This document shows, piece by piece, positions 47,383-57,480 of a DNA stretch of 64,000 nucleotides. The translations under genes and the position numbers were made by a program. Each line of letters begins with the position of its first letter. The first letter of the stretch is position 1. The notes below the pieces were generated by a model. It ran no database searches. It had not been told where the DNA came from and saw only the letters and a program-made list of their open reading frames with translations. This stretch comes from Parahoeflea halophila (GTDB lineage: Bacteria; Pseudomonadota; Alphaproteobacteria; Rhizobiales; Rhizobiaceae), in the NCBI RefSeq assembly GCF_900220985.1, contig NZ_OCPC01000006.1:203256-267255 (forward strand), given 5' to 3'.

Positions 47383-49206
47383 ATGAGACAATTGCTGCGA
47401 ACACTTGCCATGCTTGCGGCCGCGCTGTTGGGGGGCGGCATCATAGCCCATGCGGAACCGCTCCATGGCATAGCCATGCACGGCGAACCGGCGCTGCCAG
47501 CCGATTTTACGCACCTGCCCTATGTCAATCCGGACGCGCCGAAGGGCGGCAAGGTCACCTATGGGGTAGTGGGGTCGTTTGACAGCGTGCGTCCCTTCAT
47601 AGTCAAGAGCATGCGCACCACCGCGCGGGGTCTCGCCGATCCGGTGTTCGGCAATCTCGTCTACGAGCCGCTGATGCAACGCTCGCAGGACGAGCCCTTC
47701 ACCCTTTACGGATTGCTAGCAGAGACCGTCGAATGGGACGATGAGCGCAGCTTCATCCAGTACAACATCAATCCCGCAGCGCGCTGGTCCGATGGTCAAC
47801 CGGTCACTGCCGACGACGTCATCTTCACCATGGAACTGTTCAAGGAGAAAGGACGTCCGCCCTACAGCACCCGGCTCAATCGCGTCGAGAAAATGGAAAA
47901 ACTCGGCCCGCTTTCGGTCCGCTTTACCTTCAACGACAGCTCCAACCGTGAGTTTCCGCTGATCCTGTCGCTGACCCCGGTACTGCCCAAACATGCCACC
48001 GACGCCGACAATTTCGATCAATCGACGCTTGAGCCGGGTATCGGTTCGGGCCCCTACCTGGTCAGCGACGTCAAGCCCGGCGAGCGCATCACCTACACCA
48101 GAAATCCGGACTACTGGGCCAGGGACCTGCCGATAAAACGGGGCATCGACAACTACGACGAGATCGCTGTCGAATACTTTCTCTCGGAAACGGCCCAGTT
48201 CGAGGCGTTCAAGAAGGGCGTGTTCGACATCTATCCCGACGGCAGTGCCACCAATTGGACGCGCGGCTATGATTTCCCAGCCGTCAACTCCGGCGAGATC
48301 GTACGCAAGGAATATGAGAGCAAGATCCCCTCGGGCATGTACGGCTTCGTCTTCAACACCCGCAAAGCGCTGTTTGAAGATCTCCGCGTCCGCCAGGCGC
48401 TGACCTTGTTGTTTGATTTCGAATGGGCCAATCGCAGTCTTTATGACAATACCTATACCCGCACCCGTTCGTTCTGGGACGGCTCGGAGCTTTCAAGCTA
48501 CGGCAAACCTGCCGATGAGCGGGAACGCGAGATCTTGGCGCCCTTCCCCGAAGCCGTCCTGCCGGAGATCATGGATGGCACCTGGACGCTGCTCGTCACG
48601 GATGGTTCGGGCCGCGACCGCAAGGTGCAGCGCGCGGCGCTGACCCTTCTGCAGGAAGCCGGTTACCGGATCGAGAACGGCAGATTGCTGGATGCCAATA
48701 ACCGGCCCTTCACCTTTGACCTGATGACCCAGAATGAAGGCCAGGAAAAACTTGCCATCGCCTTCCAGAGATCGCTGGCAGCGCTTGGCATTGAAATGTC
48801 CATTCGCACGGTCGATGACGCCCAGTACCAGCAGCGCTCGCAGACCTTCGACTACGATATGATCATGAAATCCTTCTCTTCCTCGCTGTCGCCCGGTGCG
48901 GAACAGATCAACCGCTGGGGATCGGCCTCGCGCGACCAGCAGGGTTCGTTCAATTTCTCAGGTGCTGCCAGCCCAGCGCTCGATGCCGCTATTGACGCTC
49001 TGCTCAATGCCCGGACGGCCGAGGACTTCCGCTCCGCAGTGCGCGCCTATGACCGCGTGTTGCTGTCCGGCCACTATGTCATTCCGGCCTTCCATCTCGG
49101 CAAGTCCTGGGTGGCCCACCGCAGCCGAATTGCGGAACCTGAAGGCGAAGCCCCGCTCTACGGCTATTATCTGCCGGCCTGGTGGGACAAGACGGCAGCA
49201 CCCTGA
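47383..49206 (+). CDS. extracellular solute-binding protein family 5 (YejA-like)
   Basis: A 607-residue periplasmic binding protein of the oligopeptide/microcin C type. Signal peptide MRQLLRTLAMLAAALLGGG, cleaved after AHA. The YejA-type opening GIAMHGEPALPADFTHLPYVNPDAPKGG is followed by the family 5 motif NPAARWSDGQPVTADDVIFT. The usual partners yejB, yejE and yejF do not follow; the next gene is a DsbA-family protein 37 bases on. They may be elsewhere, or this protein may share another transporter. Confidence 0.92.
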   Translation: MRQLLRTLAMLAAALLGGGIIAHAEPLHGIAMHGEPALPADFTHLPYVNPDAPKGGKVTYGVVGSFDSVRPFIVKSMRTTARGLADPVFGNLVYEPLMQRSQDEPFTLYGLLAETVEWDDERSFIQYNINPAARWSDGQPVTADDVIFTMELFKEKGRPPYSTRLNRVEKMEKLGPLSVRFTFNDSSNREFPLILSLTPVLPKHATDADNFDQSTLEPGIGSGPYLVSDVKPGERITYTRNPDYWARDLPIKRGIDNYDEIAVEYFLSETAQFEAFKKGVFDIYPDGSATNWTRGYDFPAVNSGEIVRKEYESKIPSGMYGFVFNTRKALFEDLRVRQALTLLFDFEWANRSLYDNTYTRTRSFWDGSELSSYGKPADEREREILAPFPEAVLPEIMDGTWTLLVTDGSGRDRKVQRAALTLLQEAGYRIENGRLLDANNRPFTFDLMTQNEGQEKLAIAFQRSLAALGIEMSIRTVDDAQYQQRSQTFDYDMIMKSFSSSLSPGAEQINRWGSASRDQQGSFNFSGAASPALDAAIDALLNARTAEDFRSAVRAYDRVLLSGHYVIPAFHLGKSWVAHRSRIAEPEGEAPLYGYYLPAWWDKTAAP

Positions 49207-49243
49207 CTGCACGACGCAATGAAAACACCCGAAAGGTGACGCC

Positions 49244-49936
49244 ATGACCGCTCCCTCCCTGACCATCGACGTCGTCTCCGATGTCATGTGCCCCTGGTGC
49301 TACATCGGCAAGCGCCGGCTTGAAGCAGCCCTCGATGACGTTCGCGCCGAAATGGATGTCGAGGTGCGCTGGCGGCCCTACCAACTTGACCCGACACTGC
49401 CAAAGGAAGGCAAGGACCGGCAGCAATATCTGGAGGAGAAATTTGGCGGTGCCGCAGGCGCTGAACAGGCCTATGCCGCCATTCGGGCTGCCGGCGCCGA
49501 GGAAGAGATCCCCTTCGCCTTCGACAAGATCGAAGTTTCGGCCAACACGCTCGACGCTCACAGGCTGATCCGCTGGGCCGGCATGCTCGGATTGACCGCC
49601 CAGCAGGAGGTCGTGGAACTGCTGTTCAAGGCCTATTTTGAAGAAGGCAGGAATATTGGCGATGATGCGGTGCTGAAGGATATTGCCGAACAGGCGGGCC
49701 TTGAAATGCCCGTCATTGAGCGCCTGCTGGCAGGCGACGCAGACCGTGACACCGTGTCCGCCGAGATAGATCAGGCCAGGCAGATGGGCGTGACCGGCGT
49801 GCCCTGTTTCATCATCGACATGCAATATGCCGTTGTCGGAGCTCAGTCCGGCGAAGCCCTTGCCGATGCGATGCGCAAGGTGGTGCAGGAAAAGAACAGG
49901 CAGGCCGCCGCCGACGACGACAAGTTGCAGTCATAG
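49244..49936 (+). CDS. DsbA family oxidoreductase (FrnE-like)
   Basis: A 230-residue thioredoxin-fold protein with the redox motif CPWC (DVMCPWCYIGKRRLEAAL) near residue 16 and the cis-Pro loop GVTGVPCFIID at about 185. There is no signal peptide, so it is cytoplasmic. FrnE-like proteins act as disulfide isomerases or polyketide-related oxidoreductases; the substrate is unknown. It probably shares transcription with the upstream binding-protein gene. Confidence 0.92.
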   Translation: MTAPSLTIDVVSDVMCPWCYIGKRRLEAALDDVRAEMDVEVRWRPYQLDPTLPKEGKDRQQYLEEKFGGAAGAEQAYAAIRAAGAEEEIPFAFDKIEVSANTLDAHRLIRWAGMLGLTAQQEVVELLFKAYFEEGRNIGDDAVLKDIAEQAGLEMPVIERLLAGDADRDTVSAEIDQARQMGVTGVPCFIIDMQYAVVGAQSGEALADAMRKVVQEKNRQAAADDDKLQS

Positions 49937-50235
49937 TCTCCACGACGAGGCCCCGCCGTCCCCTGAACCCCGCGGGCGGAAACGACATTCGTTGCCAGCG
50001 GGACGAGCCCGAAGACAAGTCGACACGAACCTTGTACCCACGAGTGCCGCGGCACTGCGCCATGCGGTAACTGCACGAGCATGAGCATGGTCGACACGGT
50101 GATTGTGCCCGTGGGTGCGAACCCGGTTCACCTCTGGCACAAGACCTGGATTCACAACCGCACTCAGGACGCGCCTGGACGCGTCCGAAACTGCGGCAAG
50201 GCTTCGAGGCCGGAACCTGCTACCTCATGCTCCGG
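49937..50235. other. 299-base intergenic region with no supported gene
   Basis: It separates the DsbA-family gene from the convergent metallophosphoesterase gene. Open frames on both strands lack starts and motifs, and I see no clean terminator hairpin. Confidence 0.3.
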
Positions 50236-51354
50236 TCAGCCCTTCCGCCGCAGGGTAATGCGGGTCAGTTCCGCCGGTCGCCCCAGCCGCAGCGCAAAGC
50301 CCGGCCAGAGCGCCGTGCCGTTGTTGACGTAAAGCTGCATCGGCCCGACCTGGTAAAGCCCGGAAACGAAACCATTGTTGGGGCGCGCCATAAGCCGGTC
50401 CATGCCGCGGATCATTCCGCCGTGGGTGTGACCGGAGAGTTGCAGCGCCACACCGGCTGCCGCGGCGTGCCGCGCCTGCATCGGCTGATGGTCAAGCAGG
50501 ATTACCGGCGCCTCGCCCGGTGCATTCCGGAGAGCCACCCCAAGATCCGGGGCGTCGAATCCGTTGCGTCTGGCCGAACGATCGGGAATTCCGGCCACCA
50601 CCAGCTTGGCATCACCACGCTCGATGACAGCGTGGCTGTTGCTGAGCATTCGCATGCCCATGGCCTCGAAATGCATCAGGAATGCTTGCGCGTCGAAAAA
50701 ATACTCGTGGTTTCCGGAAATGGCCAGGATCCCGTCACGCGCGCGGAGCCCCCGCAACGGTTCGACATCATCTCGCCGGTGCTCGAGACTGCCATCGATG
50801 AAGTCACCGGTAATGACAATCAGATCAGACTCAAGCGCGTTGGTTCTTTCTACCATCGCTGCAGTCCAGGCCGCAGGAAACAGCCGGCTGATATGCAGAT
50901 CCGTCAGTTGCACGATCCTGTACCCGTCAAAGGCCGCATCAAGCCGCGGAATGGCGATCTCGATATCCTTGAGCGGCGGAACGATGATCGCCCGGCTGAC
51001 CCCGAACGCCGACAGCGCCAGCGCCAGAAGTGCCGCTGCGTAGCGAAGTTCCGTGAAGTCGGGAAACGCTCCGATAAACGGCAGGACTACGAGCGAAACC
51101 ACATCGATTGCCAGCAGGAACAGTGCCAGAAACAGGATCGCGCCAAACAACGCGTTGAATGCAACCACCAGCGGTCTCGGGAACTCTGGCGAAAATACCG
51201 ATCCGGACGAGAGCCGGCTGAAATAGTGATACTGCGAGGCGATCAGCAGGACCAGCGCAAGCAGCGCCTTCAGCGCCCACGGCCAGGGCAGCGGCAGAAT
51301 GAAGCGAACAAACACGATCAGCCACAAAATCCCGGTGACAAGTTTGAACATCAC
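50236..51354 (-). CDS. membrane-bound metallophosphoesterase (YkuE-like)
   Basis: A 372-residue protein with four or so N-terminal membrane helices (residues 1-120) and a C-terminal calcineurin-like phosphoesterase domain. All metal motifs are present: QLTDLHISRLF, VITGDFIDG, SGNHEYFF, LDHQP and LSGHTHGGM. Members hydrolyse phosphodiesters or phospholipid head groups such as UDP-diacylglucosamine, but the substrate here is unknown. It lies downstream of mfd on the same strand, with an 80-base gap. Confidence 0.92.
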   Translation of the reverse strand: MMFKLVTGILWLIVFVRFILPLPWPWALKALLALVLLIASQYHYFSRLSSGSVFSPEFPRPLVVAFNALFGAILFLALFLLAIDVVSLVVLPFIGAFPDFTELRYAAALLALALSAFGVSRAIIVPPLKDIEIAIPRLDAAFDGYRIVQLTDLHISRLFPAAWTAAMVERTNALESDLIVITGDFIDGSLEHRRDDVEPLRGLRARDGILAISGNHEYFFDAQAFLMHFEAMGMRMLSNSHAVIERGDAKLVVAGIPDRSARRNGFDAPDLGVALRNAPGEAPVILLDHQPMQARHAAAAGVALQLSGHTHGGMIRGMDRLMARPNNGFVSGLYQVGPMQLYVNNGTALWPGFALRLGRPAELTRITLRRKG

Positions 51355-51433
51355 ATGCGCCCCTGTTGATGCGGAACTTGCAACGCGGCGAATTTCGCGG
51401 ACGCCGTCGATGGCCTGGAGCGCCGTGCACGCG

Positions 51434-54400
51434 TCATCCGGTCTTGCCTGCCAGCTCGGCCAGGTGGGTCATTACCACGGCGGCGCCGTTGAGACGCTTT
51501 TCCGGTGTCGGCAGATCGCGGATGAAGACCACGCTCTGATCGGCCCGGATCTTGGCGAGATTGCCCTGTTTCGAAATGTGCCCAACCAGCCCCGCCGGAT
51601 TGGGGAACTCCTTGTTGCGGAACTGAACCACCACGCCTTTCGGACCTGCATCGAGTTTCTCGACATTGGCCTTGCGGCACAGCGCCTTGATGAAGACGAT
51701 CTTGAGCAGGTGTTGCACCTCGATCGGCAGTGGTCCGAACCGGTCGATCATTTCCGCACCGAAGCCGTCGATATCGGCCACGTCGACGATTTCGCCGAGG
51801 CGGCGGTAGAGACCCAGCCGCAGATGCAGATCCGGGACATAATCTTCGGGGATCATCACCGGGGTGCCGACGGTGATCTGCGGCGACCATCCGGTGTCCA
51901 CCACTTCGTCCTCGCCGCGAACCTCGGCCACGGCCTCTTCGAGCATGTGCTGGTAAAGCTCGAAACCGACCTCCTTGATGTGGCCGGATTGCTCTTCGCC
52001 CAGCAGATTGCCGGCACCGCGAATGTCGAGATCGTGGCTCGCAAGCTGGAAGCCGGCGCCAAGCGTGTCGAGTGACTGCAACACCTTGAGCCGCTTGTCG
52101 GCGGTGGTGGTCAGCATCTTGTTGACCGGCAGCGTGAACAGCGCAAAGGCGCGGACCTTGGAACGGCCGACGCGGCCGCGCAGCTGATAGAGCTGGGCCA
52201 GGCCGAACATGTCGGCCCGGTGCACGATCAGCGTGTTGGCTGTGGGCACGTCGAGACCCGATTCGACGATCGTCGTCGACAACAGCACGTCATACTGCCC
52301 GTCGTAAAACGCGTTCATGATGTCGTCGAGTTCCCCGGCCCCCATCTGACCATGCGCCACCGCGAACTTGAGCTCCGGCACGCTGTCGCGCAGGTAGGCC
52401 GCGACCTCTTCGAGATCCGCCAGCCGCGGACAGACATAGAAACTTTGGCCACCACGGTAATGCTCGCGCATGAGGGTTTCGCGCACGGTTACCGGGTCAA
52501 ACGGCGAGATGAAGGTGCGCACCGCCATCCGGTCGACCGGTGGCGTGGTGATCAGCGAGAGTTCGCGTACGCCCGTCATTGCCAGCTGAAGCGTGCGTGG
52601 GATCGGCGTCGCCGACAGTGTCAGCACGTGCACGTCGCTCTTGAGTTCCTTCAGCCGCTCCTTGTGCTTGACCCCGAAATGCTGCTCCTCGTCGATGATC
52701 AGCAGGCCCAGATTGGCAAACTTGATCGAAGATCCGAGCAGCGCGTGGGTGCCGACAACAATGTCGATCTTGCCCGAGGTGAGCTCCGCCTTGGTCAGCG
52801 CCAATTCCTTTGCCCCGACCAGGCGCGAGGCCTGGGCGATGCGCACCGGATAGCCGCGCAGCCGCTCGGTAAAGGTCTTGAAATGCTGCCGCGCCAGCAG
52901 CGTCGTCGGCACGACGACGGCCACTTGTACACCGTTCATGGCGGCAATGAAGGCCGCCCTCAGTGCCACCTCGGTCTTGCCGAAGCCGACATCGCCGCAG
53001 ACCAGCCGGTCCATCGGCTGACCGGCCGCCAGATCGTCGCGTACCCGCTCGATCGCAGCCAACTGGTCTTCGGTCTCGTCATAGGGGAAGCGCGCCGAGA
53101 ACTCGTCGTAGAGCCCTTCCGGCGCTGCCAGCGTCGGCGCAGAGCGCATGTGCCGCTCGGCGGCCACCCGGATCAGGCCTTCGGCCATGTCCAGAAGCCG
53201 CTTCTTCAGCTTGGCCTTGCGCGATTGCCAGGCAACTCCGCCCAGACGATCGAGTTGCACATCGGCGCTGTCCGAACCGTAGCGGGTCAGGAGCTCGATG
53301 TTCTCGACCGGCAGGAACAGCTTGGCATCGCCGGCATAATGCAGCTCCAGGCAGGCATGCGGAGCACCTGCGGCCTCGATGGTGCGCAGGCCGACGAACT
53401 GGCCGATGCCGTGTTCGGCATGGACAACGTAATTGCCCTCGTCCAGGCCTGAAACTTCCGAAATATAGTCAGCGCCGCGGCGCTTGCGCTTGGCCCGGCG
53501 CACCAGCCGGTCACCGAGCACATCCTGCTCGCCGATGACGACCAGATCGTCGATCTCGTAACCGCCTTCAATGGCGAGAACGGCGGCTGCCGCCTCGCCC
53601 GGCTTGAGCCTGTCGAGTTCGGCATGGCTGTTGATCCGCACCACGCGCTTGAGGCCATGCTCGTCGGTGACCTGCAACAGCCGGTCGAGCGAGCCTTCAG
53701 TCCAGGCCGTTATGAGCACCTTGCGGCCTTCACTGCGCTTGATCCCGACATGGTCGACCAGCTTCTCGAACAGGTTGGCACGGCTGCCGTCTTCGGATTT
53801 GTCGGCTTCCGCATCTGCCGCCCATCGTGGCCCCGTTCGCGTCGGCAGGTCGATCACACGCCGGGCAGAGTTTTCCGGCTCGTGGAACGGGGTCAGCCGG
53901 ATGGCGTTCAGGGCTTCGAGCATGGCCACCAGGCCCGGCGCATCGAGATAGAGCAGGTTCGGATCGATGGCCTTGTAAGGCGTGGCCTGGACGCCGCGGC
54001 CCTTCTCGATTGTCTGCGCCGCCTGGCGTGCCTCGTAATGGTCCTCGATCTGGGCCCGGCGTTCGCTGGCGGCTTCTGGCAGCATGTGATCGCTGCAGAT
54101 GCGGAATCCCTCGAGATAATCGAACACCGTCTGCATCTCGTCATGAAACAGCGGCAGCCAGTGCTCCATGCCCGGATAGCGCCGGCCTTCGCTGATGGCG
54201 ACATAGAGTGCATCGTCGCGGGTCGCAGCGCCGAACATCGAGAGGTAGTTCTTGCGGAACCGGCTGATGGTCTCGGGTTCGAGCGTCACTTCGCTCATGG
54301 CGTTGAGCGCCAGTTCTCTGGCCTTGCTTGTGGTGCGCTGTGAGGCAGGATCGAAATGCCGAACACTCTCAAGCGTATCACCGAAGAAATCCAGCCGAAC

Positions 54401-54949
54401 CGGTTCTTCCGAGCCGGGCACGAACACATCGAGAATCCCGCCGCGCACGGCGTATTCGCCGACTTCGCGCACCGTGTCCACCCGCTCGAAGCCGTTCTTG
54501 GCTAGGCGGTGCGACAGGTCCTCCATTTTCAGGTGGTTGCCGGCCCGGGCCGTGAAGCCGAGTTCGGCCACCACCGATTTTGCCGGAACCCGCTGCAGCA
54601 TGGCGTTGACGGTAACAAGCAGGATCGCCGGATGCGGATTGCTCGAAAATTGCGCCAAGGCTGACAGCGCTTCCAGCCGCCGGGCGGAGATATCTGCACC
54701 CGGTGAAACCCGGTCATACGGCAAACAGTCCCATCCCGGTAGCGTCAGAACCGGGATGTCGGGGGCGAAGAAGGCCAGGTTCTGTTCGAGATCCGCCATT
54801 CGCTGGCCGTCGGAAATGATATGCGCCAGCGGGCCCTCAGTGCGCGCCAGTTCGGCCAGCGCCAGGGCTTCCATGCCCTGCGGTACACCGGACAGGGTGA
54901 TCGGGGTTTTGGCTCCGGCGATCTGTGCGGCCGGGATAACGGGTTTCAT
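51434..54949 (-). CDS. mfd: transcription-repair coupling factor
   Basis: An 1171-residue ATP-dependent DNA translocase that removes stalled RNA polymerase and recruits UvrA. In order: the UvrB-like N-terminal module, the RNA polymerase interaction domain (ISEVSGLDEGNYVVHAEHGIG), the RecG-like helicase with Walker A GDVGFGKTEVAL and the DEEQHFGVKHKE box, motif III LSATPIPRTLQLA, motif VI QLRGRVGRSK and the C-terminal TRCF domain. Its ATG overlaps the sdhE stop by four bases. Confidence 0.97.
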   Translation of the reverse strand: MKPVIPAAQIAGAKTPITLSGVPQGMEALALAELARTEGPLAHIISDGQRMADLEQNLAFFAPDIPVLTLPGWDCLPYDRVSPGADISARRLEALSALAQFSSNPHPAILLVTVNAMLQRVPAKSVVAELGFTARAGNHLKMEDLSHRLAKNGFERVDTVREVGEYAVRGGILDVFVPGSEEPVRLDFFGDTLESVRHFDPASQRTTSKARELALNAMSEVTLEPETISRFRKNYLSMFGAATRDDALYVAISEGRRYPGMEHWLPLFHDEMQTVFDYLEGFRICSDHMLPEAASERRAQIEDHYEARQAAQTIEKGRGVQATPYKAIDPNLLYLDAPGLVAMLEALNAIRLTPFHEPENSARRVIDLPTRTGPRWAADAEADKSEDGSRANLFEKLVDHVGIKRSEGRKVLITAWTEGSLDRLLQVTDEHGLKRVVRINSHAELDRLKPGEAAAAVLAIEGGYEIDDLVVIGEQDVLGDRLVRRAKRKRRGADYISEVSGLDEGNYVVHAEHGIGQFVGLRTIEAAGAPHACLELHYAGDAKLFLPVENIELLTRYGSDSADVQLDRLGGVAWQSRKAKLKKRLLDMAEGLIRVAAERHMRSAPTLAAPEGLYDEFSARFPYDETEDQLAAIERVRDDLAAGQPMDRLVCGDVGFGKTEVALRAAFIAAMNGVQVAVVVPTTLLARQHFKTFTERLRGYPVRIAQASRLVGAKELALTKAELTSGKIDIVVGTHALLGSSIKFANLGLLIIDEEQHFGVKHKERLKELKSDVHVLTLSATPIPRTLQLAMTGVRELSLITTPPVDRMAVRTFISPFDPVTVRETLMREHYRGGQSFYVCPRLADLEEVAAYLRDSVPELKFAVAHGQMGAGELDDIMNAFYDGQYDVLLSTTIVESGLDVPTANTLIVHRADMFGLAQLYQLRGRVGRSKVRAFALFTLPVNKMLTTTADKRLKVLQSLDTLGAGFQLASHDLDIRGAGNLLGEEQSGHIKEVGFELYQHMLEEAVAEVRGEDEVVDTGWSPQITVGTPVMIPEDYVPDLHLRLGLYRRLGEIVDVADIDGFGAEMIDRFGPLPIEVQHLLKIVFIKALCRKANVEKLDAGPKGVVVQFRNKEFPNPAGLVGHISKQGNLAKIRADQSVVFIRDLPTPEKRLNGAAVVMTHLAELAGKTG

Positions 54950-55266
54950 TGCTCGGCGGCCTGCCCTTTGGGTGTGGGTTCGGGCTCGAAATCGGGCACA
55001 TAGCTGCGCATCCGGTCAAACAGCGCCGTGCGGAACCGCTCCGGGGTTTCTGCCTCGCCGGTGACCCAGCGCAGGATATCGCCGTCGTCCTCGGCCATCA
55101 GCAATTCCAGCTCGTCCAGTTCGGCATCGTTGAGGCTGCCGATCTCTGCATCGGCAAAACCGCCGATAACCAGATCCATCTCGCGAATCCCGCGGCGCCA
55201 CGCGCGCACGAGAATACGGCGGCGGCGCGGATCCAGGTCGGCGCTTGAACGTGTTGTACCGGTCAT
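54946..55266 (-). CDS. sdhE: FAD assembly factor SdhE
   Basis: A 106-residue YgfY/Sdh5 family protein that promotes covalent flavinylation of succinate dehydrogenase. The RGxxEMD motif is present as RRGIREMDLVIGGFAD, with LELLMAEDDGDILRWV after it. ATG 55266 has AAAAGG upstream; the frame extends to 55314. The C-terminal proline/glutamate tail is longer than in E. coli. It is coupled to mfd and divergent from recG across 93 bases, an order common in rhizobia. Confidence 0.93.
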   Translation of the reverse strand: MTGTTRSSADLDPRRRRILVRAWRRGIREMDLVIGGFADAEIGSLNDAELDELELLMAEDDGDILRWVTGEAETPERFRTALFDRMRSYVPDFEPEPTPKGQAAEQ

Positions 55267-55359
55267 GATCAGCCTTTTTCGGTTGGACGGTTTCCATATC
55301 CTGTCATCGGGCAAATGTCAGCCTTGCCTTTGGCTCAAAATTGCCGTTCATCTCAATCC

Positions 55360-57477
55360 ATGCGACCTCTCCAACTCGATCCCCTGTTCAGGACCGTGGA
55401 AAGCCTGCCCGGAATCGGCCCCAAACTGGCCGAAGCCCTGGCGCGGATAACCGGACGCGAAGGGCCCGAAGATACCCGCGCGCTCGATCTTCTGCTGTTG
55501 CCGCCGCACGGACTGATCGACCGGACCCTGCGCAAGGGCATCACCGAGACGCCTGAATCCACCATTGCCACGCTCAAGGTCCGCGTCGACCGCCACCAGG
55601 CTTCACCGCCCGGACGCCGGAACGTGCCCTACCGGGTTTTTGTGCATGATGACACAGGCGAACTGGCGCTCACCTTCTTTCACTCCAAGCCGGCCTGGCT
55701 GGAAAAGATCCTGCCGGTCGGCGAGACCGTCCTGGTCAGCGGCAAGGTCGAATGGTTCAACGGACGTCCCTCGATGGTTCATCCCGACCACATAGTCGCG
55801 GAAGCCGATGCTGCAAGTTTTCCGCTGGTCGAGCCGGTCTACCCGCTGACCGCAGGCCTGTCGCCCAAGATCCTCCGGCGTTCGCTCGAGTCAGCGCTCG
55901 AGCTGCTGCCTGAGCTGCCGGAATGGGCCGACCCGCATCTGGTCGCGAAAAACAGCTTTCCCGGGTTCGCGGACGCTGTGCGCGAGCTGCACCATCCAGA
56001 AGCCGCACTCGACATCGAGCCGCAAACGCCGGCGCGGCGCAGGCTGGCCTATGACGAACTTCTTGCCGGTCAGCTGTCCCTCGCTCTGGTGCGCCAGACG
56101 CTGCGCAAGCTGCCGGGGCATCCGGTGGTCGCTGACGGCAAACTGCGCAAGGCCATTCTTGGCTCCCTGCCCTTCTCTCTGACCGGTAGCCAGTCTACCG
56201 CCGTGGCGGAAATCCTCACAGACATGGCCGGGTCGGATCGCATGCTGCGGCTGCTGCAGGGCGATGTCGGCTCCGGCAAGACCGCCGTCGCGATGCTTGC
56301 CATGGCCGATGCGGTCGAGGCCGGTGGTCAGGCCGTGCTGATGGCACCGACCGAAATCCTCGCCCGCCAGCACTACGCCACGATCAGCAAGATGGCCGAG
56401 GCGGCGGGTATCGAAGTCGCGGTGTTGACCGCCCGCGCTAAGGGCCGCGAGCGGACCGAGTTGCTGGAGCGAATCGCCAATGGCAAGGTGCAGGTGGTGA
56501 TCGGCACGCATGCGCTGTTTCAGGACGCGGTCATCTACCACAACCTCACCCTGGCCGTGGTCGACGAGCAGCACCGTTTTGGTGTCCACCAGCGGCTGCG
56601 GCTGACCGCCAAGGGCACCGCGCCGCACATGCTGGTGATGACGGCAACGCCGATCCCGCGCACACTGGTGCTGGCAGCGTTCGGCGACATGGACGTCTCC
56701 AAACTTACCGAGAAGCCTGCCGGCCGGCAGCCGATTGCCACCGTCACCATCCCCGACGAACGCCTGGGAGAGATCGTCGAACGTCTCAAGAGTGCGCTTC
56801 TCGACGGCAAGAAAGCCTACTGGATCTGTCCGCTTGTCGAGGATTCCGATCAGAGCGAGCTGATGTCGGTCGAAAGCCGGCATGCAAGCCTGGCAAAAGC
56901 CTTTGGCAAGGAGCTGGCGCCGCTTGTCTCACTGGTTCACGGCCGCATGACGTCGGATGAAAAAGACCAGGCGATGCGAGACTTCAAGAACGGCGTAAGC
57001 CGGCTGCTGGTGGCGACGACGGTGGTCGAAGTCGGCGTCGATGTTCCCGACGCCACCATCATGGTGATCGAACATGCAGAGCGCTTCGGCCTGGCGCAAT
57101 TGCACCAGTTGCGCGGGCGCGTCGGACGCGGTTCGGGCGCCTCGAGCTGCATCCTGCTCTACTACGGCCCCCTCGGCGAAACGGCGGGCGCCCGGCTTGC
57201 GGTTCTGCGCGAAAGCGAGGACGGGTTCCGTATAGCCGAAGAGGATCTGAAGCTGCGGGGCGAGGGCGAGGTTCTGGGAACACGCCAATCCGGCCTCCCG
57301 GGCTTCCGGCTTGCCAATCTCAGCGCCCACGCCGATTTGCTGGAGATCGCCCGCCGCGATGCCCGCAATGTGCTCGACGCCGATCCGGGTTTGAGTTCGC
57401 AGCGTGGCGAGGCCTTGAGAATGCTGCTCTACCTGATGCGGCGGGACGAGGCGATCCGGTTCCTCAGGGCCGGTTGA
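55360..57477 (+). CDS. recG: ATP-dependent DNA helicase RecG
   Basis: A 705-residue branch-migration helicase. The wedge/OB domain includes VFVHDDTGELALTFFH and SGKVEWFNGRPSMVHPDH. The helicase core has Walker A GDVGSGKTAVAM, DEQHRFG box (VVDEQHRFGVHQRL), TATPIPRTLVLA and LHQLRGRVGRG. ATG 55360 (MRPLQLDPLF) gives normal length; the frame extends to 55315. It regresses stalled replication forks. The stop is three bases from the convergent DUF502 gene. Confidence 0.97.
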   Translation: MRPLQLDPLFRTVESLPGIGPKLAEALARITGREGPEDTRALDLLLLPPHGLIDRTLRKGITETPESTIATLKVRVDRHQASPPGRRNVPYRVFVHDDTGELALTFFHSKPAWLEKILPVGETVLVSGKVEWFNGRPSMVHPDHIVAEADAASFPLVEPVYPLTAGLSPKILRRSLESALELLPELPEWADPHLVAKNSFPGFADAVRELHHPEAALDIEPQTPARRRLAYDELLAGQLSLALVRQTLRKLPGHPVVADGKLRKAILGSLPFSLTGSQSTAVAEILTDMAGSDRMLRLLQGDVGSGKTAVAMLAMADAVEAGGQAVLMAPTEILARQHYATISKMAEAAGIEVAVLTARAKGRERTELLERIANGKVQVVIGTHALFQDAVIYHNLTLAVVDEQHRFGVHQRLRLTAKGTAPHMLVMTATPIPRTLVLAAFGDMDVSKLTEKPAGRQPIATVTIPDERLGEIVERLKSALLDGKKAYWICPLVEDSDQSELMSVESRHASLAKAFGKELAPLVSLVHGRMTSDEKDQAMRDFKNGVSRLLVATTVVEVGVDVPDATIMVIEHAERFGLAQLHQLRGRVGRGSGASSCILLYYGPLGETAGARLAVLRESEDGFRIAEEDLKLRGEGEVLGTRQSGLPGFRLANLSAHADLLEIARRDARNVLDADPGLSSQRGEALRMLLYLMRRDEAIRFLRAG

Positions 57478-57480
57478 ACC

